Assembly: GCA_031256525.1 (NCBI GenBank)
Contig: JAIRQK010000114.1
Coordinates: 1 to 14,380 of the forward strand
Origin: Campylobacteraceae bacterium
GTDB taxonomy: Bacteria > Campylobacterota > Campylobacteria > Campylobacterales > Campylobacteraceae
Length of the DNA: 14,380 bases
Direction: 5' to 3'
Shown here: positions 12,849 through 14,380 of the stretch, piece by piece
Numbering within the stretch: the stretch's first letter is position 1
How the letters are laid out: every line of letters begins with the position of its first letter
Program-made: the position numbers and the translations under genes
Notes under the pieces: model-generated
Told to the model about the DNA's origin: nothing
The model's database searches: none
The model's input: the letters and a program-made list of their open reading frames with translations, nothing else

Positions 12849-13893
12849 CTTCTGCTTGAAAAAATGTAACAATGGGGTCAATGATTTCATCAAAGAGACC
12901 CCCTTCCATAATCGCATCAAGCCTGTATAGAGTTAAACCAACTCTATGGTCTGTAATTCTGTTTTGCGGAAAGTTATAAGTTCTAATTCTTTCGCTTCTA
13001 TCGCCACTTCCAACTTGAGATTTTCGGTCACTCATCTCTTTTGCTAATCGCTCTTGTTCTTGTATGTCATAAAGTCTTGCTTTTAAAACTTTCATAGCAG
13101 CATCTTTGTTTTTATGTTGAGATTTGCCATCTTGGTTTACAACGACAATGCCAGTTGGAATATGAGTTATCCTAACAGCACTATCTGTAGTATTTACTGA
13201 CTGCCCACCATTTCCAGAACTTCTCATAACATCTATTTTTATATCATTTGGACTTATCTCTATCTCTATGTCATCAACTTCTGGCATAACCGCAACTGTA
13301 ATAGCTGAGGTATGAACTCTGCCTTGAGACTCTGTTTCTGGCACTCTTTGAACTCTGTGAGTCCCACCCTCATATTTTAGTCTTGAATAAGCACCTTTTC
13401 CGGTGATAAGTGCTATTATCTCTTTAAATCCACCAGCACTACCTTCGCTTTGCGAAACTATCTCTATTTTATATTTTCTGATCTCTGCGTATCTAACATA
13501 AGCCTTAAATAGATCAGCAACAAATAAAGCTGCTTCATCTCCGCCTGTTCCGGCTCTAATTTCGAGGTATATGTTTCTATCATCATTTGGATCTTTTGGA
13601 AGAAGAAGAATTTTTATCTCCTCTTCCAAGCTATTTTTTTTTGGTTCTAATGTTTTTAACTCTTCTTTTGCTAGATCCCCAAGATCGGCATCATCTAAAA
13701 GCTCTTTATTCTCATCAATATTGCTACATGTAGTAATGTACTCTTTTGATTTGTTGTAGATATCCTCTAAGCTTGACTGCTCTTTTGAAAGTTCTGTCAT
13801 TTTTTTAATATCTGACGATATGTTAGGACTGCTTAGAAGTGATGAAATTTCATCGTATCTATTTATAAATGGGAGTAACTTGTCTTTTAACAT
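12823..13893 (-). CDS. prfA: Peptide chain release factor 1
   Basis: RF1 recognises UAA and UAG stop codons and triggers hydrolysis of peptidyl-tRNA on the ribosome. The peptide-release motif [10 protein letters not shown] has GGQ at 229-231. The stop-codon-reading tripeptide is PET (185-187) within [16 protein letters not shown], in place of the PAT of E. coli RF1. [12 protein letters not shown] (113-124) and [12 protein letters not shown] (315-326) are also typical, and 356 aa is the standard RF1 length, so RF2 or a stalled-ribosome factor is excluded. It lies 36 nt after rpsT and is probably cotranscribed. No Shine-Dalgarno precedes its ATG: the leader reads CTCTCC TTTTAAATCAAA on the coding strand. 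Initiation may therefore depend on an unstructured A/U leader or on coupling. Confidence 0.97.
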   Translation of the reverse strand: MLKDKLLPFINRYDEISSLLSSPNISSDIKKMTELSKEQSSLEDIYNKSKEYITTCSNIDENKELLDDADLGDLAKEELKTLEPKKNSLEEEIKILLLPKDPNDDRNIYLEIRAGTGGDEAALFVADLFKAYVRYAEIRKYKIEIVSQSEGSAGGFKEIIALITGKGAYSRLKYEGGTHRVQRVPETESQGRVHTSAITVAVMPEVDDIEIEISPNDIKIDVMRSSGNGGQSVNTTDSAVRITHIPTGIVVVNQDGKSQHKNKDAAMKVLKARLYDIQEQERLAKEMSDRKSQVGSGDRSERIRTYNFPQNRITDHRVGLTLYRLDAIMEGGLFDEIIDPIVTFFQAEAMKADVEI

Positions 13894-13915
13894 TTTGATT
13901 TAAAAGGAGAGAATA

Positions 13916-13937
13916 CCGCTTAAAAATATTTAAGCGG
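13916..13937 (-). repeat. Hairpin spanning the rpsT stop codon
   Basis: CCGCTTAAA (13916-13924) and TTTAAGCGG (13929-13937) form a perfect 9-bp stem with a 4-nt loop that includes the last codons and stop of rpsT. On the coding strand only a loose pyrimidine stretch follows, so this may be a partial terminator or RNA-processing site that lowers prfA relative to rpsT. Confidence 0.5.
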
Positions 13938-14202
13938 CAGAGTTTAACGAATTTAAAAGCCTTGCTAATCTTCCAACTTTTCTTGCAGCTGTATTTTTGT
14001 TTATAACACCTTTGCTTACATAAGAGTGGATATTTTTGTTTGCAGATTTGAATGCGTTAGTAGCCGCATCTTTATCTTTCGCATCAACAGCTGCTATAAC
14101 AGCTTTTGTAAGGTTTTTAATACGAGTTTTGTAAAATCTATTTCTTTCAGTTTTTACTATCGTTTGTCTAGCGCGTTTTTCAGCTGACTTGTGATTTGCC
14201 AT
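13930..14202 (-). CDS. rpsT: 30S ribosomal protein S20
   Basis: S20 is a small, helical primary binder of 16S rRNA in the 30S body. The N-terminus [13 protein letters not shown] (1-13) and the block [16 protein letters not shown] (21-36) are diagnostic. [20 protein letters not shown] (65-84) is the conserved C-terminal helix. At 90 aa, Lys/Arg- and Ala-rich, it has the normal size and composition. A ribosome binding site GAAGG lies about 9 nt before the ATG, and a TATAAT promoter lies upstream. The stop codon is buried in a perfect hairpin, with prfA 36 nt further on. The rpsT-prfA neighbourhood agrees with the order I recall for H. pylori. Confidence 0.97.
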   Translation of the reverse strand: MANHKSAEKRARQTIVKTERNRFYKTRIKNLTKAVIAAVDAKDKDAATNAFKSANKNIHSYVSKGVINKNTAARKVGRLARLLNSLNSAA

Positions 14203-14237
14203 TTTTTAATGCCTTCATTATAAAATCAAAGACACGG

Positions 14238-14243
14238 ATTATA
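14238..14243 (-). promoter_or_regulatory. Promoter (-10) of rpsT
   Basis: On the minus strand a T-rich stretch precedes AGTATAATCC, giving a perfect TATAAT at 14243 down to 14238. Transcription would start near 14231 and give a 28-nt leader containing the GAAGG ribosome binding site. A second TATAAT at 14222-14217 is too close to the ATG to leave room for that site. Confidence 0.55.
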
Positions 14244-14325
14244 CTAAAATAAAAATTATACAAATCTTAATTTCAGTAAAATTTAAATTGTAGACAGTCA
14301 TTAAAACTATTAATCTATTATTTGT

Positions 14326-14331
14326 TAAAAT
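14326..14331 (+). promoter_or_regulatory. Candidate -10 for the gene at the window end
   Basis: TAAAAT preceded by a T-rich stretch lies about 38 nt before the ATG at 14370. It would place the transcription start near 14338, upstream of the AAGGAAAA ribosome binding site at 14358-14365. The match is imperfect, so confidence is low. Confidence 0.3.
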
Positions 14332-14369
14332 TGTGTTTCATCAATTAATGAAAGTTAAGGAAAACAATT

Positions 14370-14380
14370 ATGGAACTATT
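14370..14380 (+). CDS. First codons of a truncated plus-strand gene (possibly glmM)
   Basis: An ATG at 14370, with AAGGA (14358-14362) 7 nt upstream, opens M-E-L and then an incomplete TT- codon before the window ends. In H. pylori, as I recall, glmM (phosphoglucosamine mutase, usually starting MKLFGTDG) lies beside rpsT, and M-x-L-F would fit. Three codons cannot prove this. That a gene begins here is well supported; its identity is a synteny guess. Confidence 0.5.

Overview
The window is AT-rich bacterial chromosome, most likely from the phylum Campylobacterota (the former Epsilonproteobacteria: Sulfurimonas, Sulfurovum, Campylobacter and relatives). Three things point there. One is the order rsmA(ksgA) - RNase J - KpsF-type arabinose-5-phosphate isomerase, which I recall from Helicobacter pylori. 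Another is the rpsT-prfA pair, with a divergent gene beyond it. The third is the promoter style: TATAAT -10 boxes in T-rich DNA with little visible -35. No tRNA, rRNA, complete insertion sequence or CRISPR array was seen.

Layout. (1) 118-5921, plus strand: a tight run of housekeeping genes: rsmA (16S rRNA dimethylation), rnj (mRNA decay and RNA processing), kdsD/kpsF (Kdo precursor for LPS), an RluB-type rRNA pseudouridine synthase, and rarA (AAA+ ATPase at stalled forks). Gaps run from 33 nt down to a 1-nt overlap, so one transcript is plausible. (2) 5922-6278: no intact gene; it looks like a broken coding remnant. (3) 6279-7396, minus strand: a two-gene thiol-oxidation operon, a BdbC/DsbB-type quinone-linked membrane oxidase and a membrane-anchored DsbA/BdbD-type thioredoxin-fold protein. 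(4) 7397-8888: an accessory island with small unrecognised ORFs, strong ribosome binding sites and several perfect hairpins. It also holds a canonical intrinsic terminator, a small XRE-like DNA-binding gene overlapping a frameshifted 71-codon ORF, and a decayed TPR-like remnant visible as a 37-bp direct repeat. (5) 8889-10643, minus strand: purM followed with no gap by an exported MORN_2/YwqK-like repeat protein. (6) 10735-12848, plus strand: coaE, dapF and a Bax-like exported glucosaminidase, each overlapping the next. (7) 12823-14202, minus strand: rpsT then prfA. (8) 14370 to the end: the first codons of a plus-strand gene, perhaps glmM by synteny.

The flanks are ordinary core genes. The unusual material is 5922-6278 and 7430-8900. 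It has the make-up of a decaying insertion (phage-, plasmid- or cassette-derived): tiny ORFs with good ribosome binding sites, back-to-back inverted repeats, a self-contained regulator unit, one homopolymer frameshift and two patches of broken reading frame. I could not assign it to a known system. The best candidates for something new are the 67-codon ORF with its hairpin array and the XRE/71-aa overlapping pair.
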